Positions 32,661 through 42,778 of a DNA stretch of 64,000 nt are shown here, piece by piece (position 1 is the first letter of the stretch; every line of letters begins with the position of its first letter). A model generated the notes under the pieces. The model worked only from the letters and a program-made list of their open reading frames with translations. It was not told the DNA's origin and ran no database searches. The stretch is from Cherax quadricarinatus (taxonomy: Eukaryota > Arthropoda > Malacostraca > Decapoda > Parastacidae). The DNA lies in assembly GCF_038502225.1 (NCBI RefSeq), contig NC_091382.1, positions 13,873,376 to 13,937,375 of the forward strand, given 5' to 3'. Made by a program: the position numbers and the translations under genes.

Positions 32661-35615
32661 TTATTCAGTATTTATTTGGTTTTGAGTGAGTAAGTGAACT
32701 TTGAGAAGAGACTTGAATTTATAAACAGGTAGTGTTTCTTTTATATTTACAGGTAATGAATTCCAGATTTTAGGGCCTTTTATGTGCATTGAGTTTTTGC
32801 ATAGCGTGAGATGGACACGAGGAACATCAAAGAGTGATCTGTGCCTTGTATTATGGTCATGTGTTCTGTTGAGGTTGGCAAGGAGATGTTTGAGGGGAGG
32901 GTTAATATCAGAGTTAAGTGTTCTATGTATGTAATAAGTGCAATAATAAGTATGGATGTTTTGTATGGTAAGTAGGTTGAGTGTTTTGAATATTGGTGGA
33001 GTGTGCTGCCTGTATTGAGAATTTGTTATCATTCTAACTGCAGCCTTTTGTTGGGTAATTAGTGGTCTGAGATGGTTAGTTGTTGTTGAGCCCCATGCAC
33101 AAATTCCATAGGTAAGATAGGGGTAAATAAGAGAGTGATAGAGGGCCAGGAGGGCTGACTGTGGAACATAGTACCGTATCTTCGATAGTATGCCTACAGT
33201 CTTGGAAATTTTCTTAGAAATTTGTTGTATATGTGTATGAAATTTGAGTCTATTATCGAGGTGGATTCCTAAGAATTTTCCCTCTGTTAGCTTTGTGATA
33301 GGTGATCCGTTTATCGTTATGTTAAGAGGTACATCTGTAGCTCTGCTACCAAACTGAATGAAGTAGGTTTTGTCAATGTTTAGTGTAAGTTTGTTAGTCC
33401 TCATCCAGGTAGATATTTTCTGTAATTCGGTGTTTACAGTATTGGCTAGCGTGACTGGGCTCGGGTGAGAGAAGACGTATGTGGTGTCATCTGCAAAAAG
33501 TGTGGGTTTGAGTAATTGCGAAGCATTTGGTAGGTCATTTATGTATAGGAGAAAGAGAAGAGGGCCAAGGACACTTCCCTGTGGGACACCAACTGTAATT
33601 GGTTGTGCGGAAGAGCTTGCCCCATTTGCGTACATATATTGGCTTCTGTTGCTGAGGTAAGACTTGAGGTAGTTGAGGGAGTGCCCTCTAATACCATAGT
33701 GTGACAATTTTACGTGGAGCAAGTCATGGTCAACTGTATCAAAAGCTTTACGTAAGTCAATGAAGATCCCCAGAGGGACTTCTTTTTTCTCTATTGCAGT
33801 GTATATATGTTCTAGCATGTGTATAATAGCATCATTAGTATTTTTATTAGGCCTGAATCCAAATTGGCAGGGGTTGAGAATGTTATGGGAGATGAGGTAG
33901 GAGTAGATTCGTTTATGAATTAATTTTTCGAAGATTTTTGAGAGAGGGTGTAAATTGGATATTGGCCTATAGTTATTCAACTCTGTTTGGTCACCTCCTT
34001 TATGGATCGGGGTGACCCTTGCTATTTTGAGAACTGTAGGGAAGGTGGAGGATTCAATGGATTTGTTAAAGAGTGTTGCAATGATTGGTGATAGTACTTG
34101 TGACGCTTTTTTGTATATAAAGGGTGGTAAGGTATTTAAATCTCCTGCCTTGTTTTTCAGTGCGTTGATAATAAGGGAGACTTCGTATGGGTTAGTCGGA
34201 GCTAGGAACAGTGTGTTCGGGTAGTTGCCAGTGAGGTAGTCATTTGGTGGGGTATCTGAGCTTGGGATATTATTGGCAAGGTTTTGACCTATAGTGGAGA
34301 AGAAATCATTGAGTCTGTTTGCTGTTTCTGTTGGTGGGAGTTGGGGTTCATCTGATTTTGCTAATTTTATTTCGCTATGTCGTGATATCTTTTTTGTTCC
34401 CAGAATTTCTGATAGGGTCTTCCAGGTCTTTTTTATATCACCTCGTAAGTTGGATAATCTGTTCTCATAATACAATTTTTTTGCCCTTCTTATCAGGCTG
34501 GTTAGGATTGACGAGTAACGTTTTGTTTGGTCTCTGGTTATGTGACCCATTCTGTACTGTTTTTCATATCGGTGTTTTGTATTTATGGATTTGAGAATGC
34601 TGGGTGTTAGCCAGGGACTGTTCAGTCTCTTAGCTGTCATCTGTTTAGTTTTTTTAGGGCAGTGCTTGTTATAAAGGTATTGGGTCTTTTTTAGAAAATT
34701 ATTAAAACATTCGTCAATATCTGTATAGATTTCTAGCTCAGTGTGCCAGTCAATGTTTGTTACTGCTGTTGTGAAGTTATTAATGGCTGCCTCATTGTGA
34801 AGTCTGAAGGTGACTTTAGTAGTGTCTTGGGGTATTTTACCAAGAGTTGTTATGAGGAAAGTAGGGTAGTGGTCTGTGGTATTATTTGTAATTATGCCTG
34901 ATTTTAAAGGGGATATGGTGTTGGTCCAGATGTGGTCAAGTAGGGAAACACTAGTCTCTGTAACTCTTGTAGGTTTTGTTACTGTTGGTAGCAACATGCA
35001 GTTACTCATTGTGTTTGTGAATTCAGTAACGTGTGGGTCCTGGTCTTGCAGGAGATTTATATTGAAGTCACCTGAGAGTAGTAAGTGATCTTTGTTCATG
35101 CGTGCATCAGTTATCATACTTCCTAGGTTTTGACTAAATTGGCTAATGTTTGATTGTGGAATTCTGTAGATGTTTATCACTGTGAGAGGTTTTTGTAGGT
35201 ATTTGGATTTGAATTTAGCTATTATATATTCCCCATGTTCATCCTTTGTGCAAGTATTAGTGATACATTCTAGTTGGTCTGAGTAGTATATAGCTGTGCC
35301 ACCCCCTTGTTGGTCTGGCCTACAGTTGTGTATGGCTGTGTAACCAGGAATGGCATAGACATCTGTAGTATCAGGCTTTAGCCAGGTTTCAGTTAGTGTA
35401 ATGATGGACATATTGGCATGCAACGAATTTAGTAATGCTAGGAGGTCATCATAATGCTTGCTTAAAGATCTGATATTGTAGTTAAAGATAGTTATGTTGT
35501 TGTTGGCTCTGAGAAGTGCCTTTGATTGTTCTGCTGTGTAGTAATTACAGTAACTGTTTGAATCATTTAAGTCATTAAATAAGAGGTTGGTATCAGGATC
35601 AATGCTTGTAATCAT
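32661..35615 (-). CDS. LINE-B endonuclease-reverse transcriptase, intact
   Basis: 984 residues without a lesion. The open frame extends upstream to a Met at 35693, but I choose the Met at 35615 because it aligns with the LINE-A start (M-I-x-x-x-DPD). Endonuclease: NYNIRSL at 45-51, TETW at 75-78, GDFN at 182-185, DHIW at 227-230, DH pair at 248-249. RT: FIDLRKAFDTVDH from 618, [20 protein letters not shown] from 676, catalytic FADD at 707-710. The C-terminal part has YLTYGICAWGS and ends with NTRHRSLFDVPR and KGPKIWNSLP. It is a single-ORF LINE without ORF1, CR1/Jockey-like by motif; I cannot name the clade. Functionally it would nick DNA and prime reverse transcription of its own RNA. It is the only complete TE protein here that could still be active. 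Confidence 0.92.
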   Translation of the reverse strand: MITSIDPDTNLLFNDLNDSNSYCNYYTAEQSKALLRANNNITIFNYNIRSLSKHYDDLLALLNSLHANMSIITLTETWLKPDTTDVYAIPGYTAIHNCRPDQQGGGTAIYYSDQLECITNTCTKDEHGEYIIAKFKSKYLQKPLTVINIYRIPQSNISQFSQNLGSMITDARMNKDHLLLSGDFNINLLQDQDPHVTEFTNTMSNCMLLPTVTKPTRVTETSVSLLDHIWTNTISPLKSGIITNNTTDHYPTFLITTLGKIPQDTTKVTFRLHNEAAINNFTTAVTNIDWHTELEIYTDIDECFNNFLKKTQYLYNKHCPKKTKQMTAKRLNSPWLTPSILKSINTKHRYEKQYRMGHITRDQTKRYSSILTSLIRRAKKLYYENRLSNLRGDIKKTWKTLSEILGTKKISRHSEIKLAKSDEPQLPPTETANRLNDFFSTIGQNLANNIPSSDTPPNDYLTGNYPNTLFLAPTNPYEVSLIINALKNKAGDLNTLPPFIYKKASQVLSPIIATLFNKSIESSTFPTVLKIARVTPIHKGGDQTELNNYRPISNLHPLSKIFEKLIHKRIYSYLISHNILNPCQFGFRPNKNTNDAIIHMLEHIYTAIEKKEVPLGIFIDLRKAFDTVDHDLLHVKLSHYGIRGHSLNYLKSYLSNRSQYMYANGASSSAQPITVGVPQGSVLGPLLFLLYINDLPNASQLLKPTLFADDTTYVFSHPSPVTLANTVNTELQKISTWMRTNKLTLNIDKTYFIQFGSRATDVPLNITINGSPITKLTEGKFLGIHLDNRLKFHTHIQQISKKISKTVGILSKIRYYVPQSALLALYHSLIYPYLTYGICAWGSTTTNHLRPLITQQKAAVRMITNSQYRQHTPPIFKTLNLLTIQNIHTYYCTYYIHRTLNSDINPPLKHLLANLNRTHDHNTRHRSLFDVPRVHLTLCKNSMHIKGPKIWNSLPVNIKETLPVYKFKSLLKVHLLTQNQINTE

Positions 35616-35693
35616 AAGATTTGTAGTGAATCTATAGTTAGAATTAAGTAAAAAATAAAGTAAATATTCTAAAGCTAAAAAAGAAAATATCAC

Positions 35694-36558
35694 CTGAATT
35701 ATTTAACAAATGTAAAAAATAATGAGCTAAGGTAGTTTTTAAAGCTAAAATAAAGGAGACAATATAAAAGGGACTAAAATAATTTGTGGTGAACAAATAA
35801 AGTGATGATCAAATAATGGAGCTTGGGAATATGATAGTAGGTAGTACTTTAAAGGTAATTCTTTAAAGTTAGAATTATAATATAAGATTATAATATAAAA
35901 GGGACTAATCTAAGTTGTGGTGAACAATAAAGTGGTAATCAAATAAATGAGCTTTGGAGTATAATGGCAAAATAGTGAACTTATTAACTTTAGCACCTGA
36001 GAATAGCACCTTGATTAGTTTAACAATTGCAAATATATGATCTAAGGTAGTTATATAAAGCTAAAATAAAGGACAAAAAAATATATAAGGGACTACAATT
36101 AAGTAATGGTAAACAAGTTAAATGGACAGATAGTCACTATGAAATAATATTGGTTTAGGAGTAAGATCTGATTTGTAATATTAAATAAGTTGATCAGTTT
36201 ATTGCACAATAAAAAGTAAAAAAAATGAGGTAGTTGGTACTATCTAGCAAAAGATAGTTTTGGTACTTGCAAAAAAGTAATTGGAATATACACTAATTGC
36301 ACACACAATAAAAAGTGACTAAAAAAACAAGTAGTGGTAAACAAAATTAAATGGACAGGTAAGAACAATGAATAATGGTAATGTCTTGGTTATAATATGA
36401 TAGTAAGATGGTAGACAGGTACAAAGGATAATATAAAGGTTGGAGTTGAATATACAAACTTGAAAATTTGGCAACAAAATGTTATGGGAAGTATAAAACA
36501 ATGTTTAATGTACAAAAGTAAAATTGACTGGTAGTAAATATGGTGTTTAATAAAATTT
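35694..36558 (-). promoter_or_regulatory. LINE-B 5' UTR with degenerate repeat monomers
   Basis: AT-rich and non-coding. The block ataaaagggactaa ... gtggtgaacaa ... aagtg(a/g)t recurs near 35763, 35893, 36085 and 36305, and gctaaaataaaggag near 35741 recurs as gctaaaataaaggac near 36058. This gives about 2.5 copies of a ~320-bp unit with a sub-repeat. Such 5' monomers often carry the internal promoter in LINEs; that role is inferred. Confidence 0.55.
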
Positions 36559-37148
36559 TAGTATTATGATCTACATTGTTTAGTTTATATGTGGCATGGT
36601 TATTTACCTTTCTAACATTTAGAACTTTGCATTTGTCAATATTAAACTGCATCTGCCACTTCTCCAACCATTGCATCAGTCTATTCAAATCATCCTGGAG
36701 TGCTCTAGTGTCCTCATTAGAATAAATTGGACAGCTTATTTTGGTGTCATCAGTAAATTTGCTTATGTCATTATTTATTCCCTCATCTATGTCATTTATG
36801 TAAATTGTGAACAGCAACGGGCCCAACAATGACCCCTGAGGAACACCGCTTGTGACATGCCCCTATTCTGATTTTTCCCCATTTATGCAAACTCTCTGCA
36901 GCCTACTTGTCAGCCAAGCCTCTACCAATGAAAAAATTTCTCCTACTATTCCGTGTGCCATAAGTTTCCTCAATAGCCTCTGGTATGGAACTCTATCGAA
37001 AGCCTTACTGTAGTCCATATACACAATATCATATTCATTACCATGATCTACCTCCTGAAACACCTTAGTGAAAAAAGTTAGTGAATTCATAAGACACGAA
37101 CACCCCTTTGTAAAACCATGTTGAGATTCATTAATTAATCTGTACCTA
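36559..37148 (-). pseudogene. CR1 copy (31504-42778), RT core segment
   Basis: RT with [55 protein letters not shown] and FTDDTKIS (FADD changed to FTDD). Several changes and a break near 36850. It ends at 37148 against the start of BEL copy 2. Confidence 0.8.
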
Positions 37149-39024
37149 TGGAAATTTATTTGGTCCCTAAAGTTCCACAGGACAGATACGATGTACGAAG
37201 GGGTCCCAGCATAGCCATAATGGGACGGCTGAGCTGGGTGGCCCTTAAACCCTCCCAAACAAACAGCATTCTCTCTAGTTGGCGAGGAATGTTGGTAAGC
37301 TTATTTAATTTATAGATTTTTCCTTCAGGGAAGGAGTAGGTAGTTTTACTGGTAGTGCACTAATATTAGGATCATTGAGACAACCGTAGGCAATAATAAT
37401 GTAGACCTAAGACCTTAACATAGGTAGTAATAGGCTGATAATGTAGGCAAACACTAGGATAAGTTAGCTAGGGAGAACTGGCAGCCCTAGTTTGAACGAA
37501 GAGAGGGTCTGGAAGAGAGACCAGCTCGTTCTTCTTAAGACAGACACCAACTGGACAAGACGTGCCATGATCAGCAGATGGCACCCCCCACGTTTCTTCA
37601 CATTTGAGACCTGGGGAAATCTTGTAGAGGCACCTCGATGTACCGTAGATGACCTCCGTCAGGCCCATACAGTAAGAAAAGACCTCCACTTTATCTCGTA
37701 GATTTCTGGCCAGTGTCTGGGGAGAATTGTGAGTGAGTTTGATCTGTGGGCCTGTGTTGAAGCTGGCAGAGCATACCCAGGAAGTACCAGTGTCTCAAGG
37801 CAGTCTGGAAGCTAGTGTCCGTGTCTGCATAGTTATACTAGGGGATACATACCTTCTTGGATATAGGAATTTCTGAGGTGCAGGCAGGACACTAATAACG
37901 ATTGAATATTGCAGGAATTAAGGCTCCCAGTTGCATGTGGTTTCTGAGGGAAAGTCCAGAGGAACTAAGGCTAAGCTTAGGGAAGTTGAAGATCAGGATA
38001 TATGCTGCAACACCAAGTAAGTTAGCCCTTCATACGTGCATTCAGGCGAGTTTTTTGCAACATCAATCATTTGTGAAAATCTGTCCTATAAGCCACTTGT
38101 GAGGCTGAGGTACCCACCTCAGAGCTCGGTGTCAACAGAGTTTGCCAGGGTAGGCGACTCACTTGGAGGCAGTCCACACAAATTTTCACAAAAGTGGTCC
38201 TTCGAAAACCGTGATGTGGAATAGCTAGGTTAAGCTATCATAGCTAGGCCACAGTTAGGAACCAGTTTTACAGAGTTAGGTTAAGTTAGCACACCTAGGC
38301 CCAGAGTTACACAGAGGCTAGGCCAAGCTGACTATACACAGAAGTTGTTATTTGCAGTAATTTACAGGCAGGCCAGGTAGGGTAGAGAAGCTTATGAATT
38401 TAATTATTTACAGTGATTACAAGTAATCCAGAGTAGGAGACTAGTGTGTTAATTACTTACAGTGGATTTGCAAGGTAGCCATAGTTAGGCTAGGCTTGTG
38501 CAATATTTACAACAGTTATAATAGCTAGGACAGATTTAACATAGTTATTATTTTCAGGGGGTTCTAAAAGTCAGGTTTAAGTTATAGCACACTAGTTAGG
38601 TTAGGATTTACCTTATCGAACCATACACACTAGACAGAGTAAACTGGGCAGTTAGGCCAAGCTATTTACATACATTATTCATTTACTGTTTCACAAGTTG
38701 ATTTGTTGAATTTATTTGTGTTAACCAAGTGATTTTAATTTATATACTGCACCTTTTATTGTCTGATTTTCATTGTCTTTGATTCATTTTAATGTGGGAT
38801 TTGTGAATTGCGCCTGAGACTAGGTTAAGTCCTGTAATTATTTGCTTACATTGTACAGGAAAGTGCTAGGTTAAGCTTGCACACCGATACACATTTTGAT
38901 TGGGATTTGAGAGCTAGCAGTGTACATTTTTGATTCAGAGTAGAGTCAATATAATAAAGGGAATTGTTAAGCTTGTTAAGAAGCCTTGAGACTCATTCAT
39001 TCTCACCTAATACCGTTCGTGCTG
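37149..39024 (+). repeat. BEL copy 2, 5' LTR
   Basis: 1.88 kb, the most complete LTR here. It begins TGGAAATTTATTTGGTCC, where the other copies begin with TGTGG. It ends before TGGGGTGGGCTAATTG, where a primer-binding site would start. An AAT-rich ctataatataataaagggaa block near 38950 could hold a polyadenylation signal (AATAAA). Confidence 0.75.
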
Positions 39025-39080
39025 TGGGGTGGGCTAATTGAAGTACAAATTAGTACTGTGATCTTAACTAAACCGCAACT

Positions 39081-40568
39081 ATGGTAGGTGAAGATACAGT
39101 ACCAGCTGTCCCAGCTCTAAGTCAATTAAAGCGGTCTATGGGAGCCTATAACGGGCGCCTGAGCAAAGCATATGATGAATGTTCTATGGTCAGGCAAGAT
39201 CTGGACGTAGACCGGGAGGAACTAGAGAGTTGCCTGAAACCTTTGGAGCAAAAACTGGAGGCCTTTGAGAGATCATTTATCCTTTATGAGACAGAGGCCT
39301 ATACTACAGATGAGTCTGAATATACAGTCGAAGTAGCAAGGACAGACTATGACGAACGAAGGGCAGAGTGTAAAGCAGAGATTAGACTCTGCAGGCAGTT
39401 AATAGACTTTGAAGGCAGGTACAACAGGGGGAGCAAATGTTTCAAGGAACTCGAACAACAGCACGCCTGTTAATGTGTTGCCCAGATTGCCCTAGTTGAA
39501 TTTACCAACGTTCGATGGAACCTTAACAGAGTACATTGCTTTCTGGGATCAGTTTAAAGCCCAGATAGATGACAGAGACAATTTGTCAGATGCCGTCAAA
39601 TTACAATATTTACGTTCACAGCTCAAGGGTAAAGCCTTGGACTTGGTCTGGCATTACCAAACCACCGACACCAATTACCAACATGCTGAAGACCAATTAA
39701 GGACATGTTTGGCAACACTGAGGAGATAAAGGTAGCTATACTTTATCGGTTGTTGGATCTAGAGGCTTGTCGCCATGTCCGTCAGAGCCTAGAGAAGTTC
39801 CGAATCAAAGTTATGAGTTTGACGAATAGTCTTAAAGATTTACATGATTGGGGTAAGTCGGAATGGTTCATCAGTCAGGTGATTCAGAGGAAACTGGCTG
39901 GCACTACAGTGCATGAGTTACACTTAAAATATCAGACAAATAGGTTCACGATACAACAGATCGTTGAGGGGTTGGGAGATCTCGTTTCTCATTTGAGTAT
40001 AGGTGTGAGAGAAGAGTCACCACCATCGCCACATAAAAACCCAGACAGTCGCTCAAAGATCTCAAGAGATCAGTCTAAAGCTCGTACGACTAACGTTGGA
40101 GTGTACTATGGTGAAGAGGTGTCTAAGGTAAGAACCTCTAAGCAGAACCTCAGAGGAACTCATGCCAGAATATGTGTGTTCTGTGAAGGCGAACACGCTA
40201 GCACGAGTTGCCCGGAGTATACAACACTGAGCAGTAGGCAACAGAGACTAAGGGAGTTGAGACTCTGCTTCAAGTGTTGTGGGGAGCACTTTGCGAGAGA
40301 CTGTTGCACCCAGCTCAGTGAGTGTCGAGTCTGTTGCAAAGGTAAGCACCATACTGCGCTATGTCCCAATAATTTAAGGGATCCCCAGGCTAGTAGGGAT
40401 ATCTCTCAGGTAGAGATAGAAAGTGAGTCCGAGCCTGAAATGGTAGCCAGCATGATTAGTGTGAGTGAAGTCTCTAATCTGAGTGAGAATCACGGAGGTG
40501 CTGCCCTACCTACAGTCATGGCAAAGGGTGAGTGGGCACAGGTCCGAAACAACCCGATTATTCTTTGA
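39081..40568 (+). pseudogene. BEL copy 2 gag, frame-broken
   Basis: Gag from MVGEDTVPAVPALSQLKRS, then DUF1759 core LPTFDGTLTEYIAFWDQFKA (39496-39729), then a C-terminal half (39705-40568) with three zinc knuckles (CVFCEGEHASTSC, CFKCCGEHFARDC, CRVCCKGKHHTALC). Breaks: indels and a TAG near 39405-39496, and a frame change at about 39705, the latter at the same base context (accaattaaggacatgtttg) as in copy 1. Confidence 0.85.
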
Positions 40569-41458
40569 CCCAGGAGCACAAGTATCCTTGATAACAAAGA
40601 AGTTGGTGGCTAAATTAAAGTTGAAGGTGCAAAGAAAGTTAGTATGATGTTGGGAGGGGCTGTAAGTCAGGTCCCACCCAAATCTTATGATGTGGTGGAT
40701 GTCACAGTAAAATTAGGTGGACATCACAGAGACATTACAGCCTTGGTGGTAGAGACATTACCCACGGCAATTACAGCGAGAGGTCTTGCTACAGCAGCTA
40801 AGCGATTGAAAGACCTTGACGTGAAGCTGGCAGACCAGGGAATTACCACTGACACAGTCAGAAATGTAGGTATCCTGGTGGGAGCCAATCATATAGATGA
40901 CTTCCTGTCTACACGACGGACATTTAAGGAAGGAATTGGGTTATTCAGATCCCCAGTAGGATACATCATATGCGGCAGGATTCCACCTGAATTCCCTGCC
41001 ACGCCAGATAGAGGAGAAGCTGTCCCCATGATAGCTGGGGGAGTAGTGATAATGAATACCTGTATGCACTATGAACCGCCAGGGAAGGTGAACCAGGTAG
41101 GTAGTGATGAACACTCGGCCACCTTGGGAAAACACTTTTACAGGGTGCATAAAGAGGGAGATAGATTGCCTTTAAATCCAGGGAACCTTGTAACAGTGGG
41201 AGGAAGGGCTACCAGGGCATGTGGGCCACTGGGTGGGAAAGTACAGAGCCACTCAGTCAAGGCTAGACATACGAAAGACGCTAAAGTTAAAGGAAAGGGT
41301 GCTAAGACCACCGGAAATAACAAGTTTACACCCCAAGAGGTCCACACAGGGGAAACTGGATGGTTGAAGTTAGACCGGAGTCTGCTCGACGAGAGTGGCC
41401 GGACGGCACTCGTGTCCAGGGTCCACTGTGGGGGATCGTGGAAGGTGAACTTGATTTA
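40542..41458 (+). pseudogene. BEL copy 2 protease-like region plus tail
   Basis: Starts in a shifted frame relative to gag with FFDPGAQVSL, shifts again near 40640, then is open for 271 residues (40644-41459): DVVDVTVKLGGHHRDITALV, NVGILVGANHIDDFLS, PVGYIICGRIPPEFP. This is the DUF1758 aspartic-protease fold of BEL/Pao with D-P-G at the active site. The remaining ~150 residues are basic and unlike RT; the stop lies 30 bp before the 3' LTR. Here the stretch altered in copy 1 is normal (GITTDTVRNVG). Confidence 0.8.
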
Positions 41459-41489
41459 GACTTAGCGCCTACCTTCGCTGGTGCGAGGA

Positions 41490-41793
41490 TGTGGAAATTT
41501 ATTTGGTCCCTAAAGTTCCACAGGACAGATCCAGCATGGCCGTACAGGACGGCTGAGCTGGATGACCCTTATACCCCACCCAAACATGAAAGCATTCTCT
41601 CTGGTTGACGATGGATTGTTGGTAGGCATGTATTTAATTTATAGATTTACTCTTCAGGGAAGGAGTAGGTAGTTTTACTGTAAGTTTATTAATAGTAGGG
41701 TTACTAAGGCAACTGTAGATAATAATAATGTAGACCTAAGTCCTTAACATAGGTAGTAACAGGCCAATTTTTAATTTGTACTTTTATATTATT
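41490..41793 (+). repeat. BEL copy 2, truncated 3' LTR plus LINE-A 5' UTR sliver
   Basis: 41490-41763 is the outer 274 bp of the LTR; 41764-41793 is the reverse complement of LINE-A 5' UTR at 10907-10936. It then joins CR1 through the shared bases gatta. Confidence 0.85.
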
Positions 41794-41957
41794 AGATTAG
41801 CCAAAGGTATTCTAAGTTCCTCTTTAGATTCCTTTAACACCCTTGCAAACAGTTCATTAGGGCCTGGGGATTTGTTAGGTTTTAGTTTCTCTATTTGTCT
41901 GAGGACCATATCACTAGTTACCACAATTGTGCATAGTTTACTATCATCCTGTTCTAT
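41794..41957 (-). pseudogene. CR1 copy (31504-42778), NKSPGP segment
   Basis: Minus-strand SKLCTIVVTSDMVLRQIEKL and PNKSPGPNELFARVLKE, the N-terminal RT region of the same CR1. The RTE-like insertion follows at 41958. Confidence 0.8.
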
Positions 41958-42575
41958 TATTTTTATTATCACACTGGCCGATTCCCACCAAGGCAGGGTG
42001 GCCCGAAAAAGAAAAACTTTCACCATCATTCACTCCATCACTGTCTTGCCAGAAGGGTGCTTTACACTACAGTTTTTAAACTGCAACATTAACACCCCTC
42101 CTTCAGAGTGCAGGCACTGTACTTCCCATCTCCAGGACTCAAGTCCAGCCTGCCGGCTTCCCTGAACCCCTTCATAAATGTTGCTTTGCTTACACTCCAA
42201 CAGCACATCAAGTATTAAAAACCATTTGTCTCGATTCACTACTATCAAACACGCTCACGCATGCCTGCTGGAAGTACAAGCCCCTTGCACACAAAACCTC
42301 CTTTACCCCCTCCCTCCAACCTTTCCTAGGCCAACCCCTACCCCACCATCCTTCCACTACAGACTGATACACTCTTGAAGTCATTGTGTTTCGCTCGATT
42401 CTCTCTACATGTCCAAACCACCTCACCAACTCTTCCTCAGCCCTCTGGACAACAGTTTTGGTAATCCTGCACCTCGTCCTATCTTCCAAACTACGAATTC
42501 TCTGTATTTTATTCACACTACACATTGCCCTCAGACATGACATCTCCACTGCCTCCAGCCTTCTCATCGCTGCAA
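41958..42575 (-). mobile_element. RTE-like LINE, 5' truncated, with 13-bp TSD
   Basis: 618-bp insertion flanked by a perfect 13-bp repeat, catcctgttctat (41945-41957 and 42576-42588); CR1 is continuous without it. The minus-strand frame (42208-42575) is an RT C-terminus: RRLEAVEMSCLRAMCSVNKI, ITKTVVQRAEEELVRWFGHV, RGWPRKGWREGV, the pattern typical of RTE-clade RT C-termini. The 3' UTR (42207-41958) ends in an AATAAAAATAATAG tail and is the same family as 771-938 and the palindrome centre at 29712-29848. Confidence 0.85.
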
Positions 42576-42778
42576 CATCCTGTTCTATATAAACTATTAC
42601 TTCAGGAATATCACTTTTCTTATTCCTTTCTTTATTTCTCTCTTTAACTGAAAATATTGATTTCTTAACTGCCAATCCCCTCTTTTGATATGCCTATATA
42701 TGCCTCTCTTTTGACCAATGAGATGTTTTAATCTATTGTTCATCCATTTGGGATCATTTTTGTTAGACCTAATTTTTG
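42576..42778 (-). pseudogene. CR1 copy (31504-42778), 5'-most segment
   Basis: Linker between endonuclease and [22 protein letters not shown] and IYRHIKRGDWQLRNQYFQL. It ends at 42778 against the truncated gag of BEL copy 3. Confidence 0.75.

Larger units (their letters stand above)
32304..36558 (-). mobile_element. LINE-B non-LTR retrotransposon, full length and open
   Basis: A 4.25-kb LINE with 7-bp target duplication TAGTATT (32297-32303 and 36559-36565) inside a CR1. The order on minus is a 5' UTR with degenerate internal repeats (36558-35616), one ORF (35615-32661), a 3' UTR and a TAAA-repeat tail (32304-32325). CR1 sequence rejoins in register across it. Same family as LINE-A, with a different tail repeat. 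Confidence 0.92.
37149..41763 (+). mobile_element. BEL/Pao LTR retrotransposon copy 2, lacks RT-RH-IN
   Basis: Plus-strand element: 5' LTR 37149-39024, internal 39025-41489, 3' LTR 41490-41763 (truncated). Structure as in copy 1: gag, protease-like region, then directly the 3' LTR. The 3' LTR stops at the point where LINE-A is inserted in copy 1 and is followed by about 30 bp of LINE-A 5' UTR (41764-41793). The flanking CR1 has lost about 190 bp at this site and there is no target duplication, so the segment arrived by rearrangement, not simple integration. Confidence 0.85.

Noticed and set aside
41764..41793. Independent LINE-A insertion after BEL copy 2
   Set aside because: Only about 30 bp of 5' UTR in the same register as in copy 1; better explained by copying of the junction.
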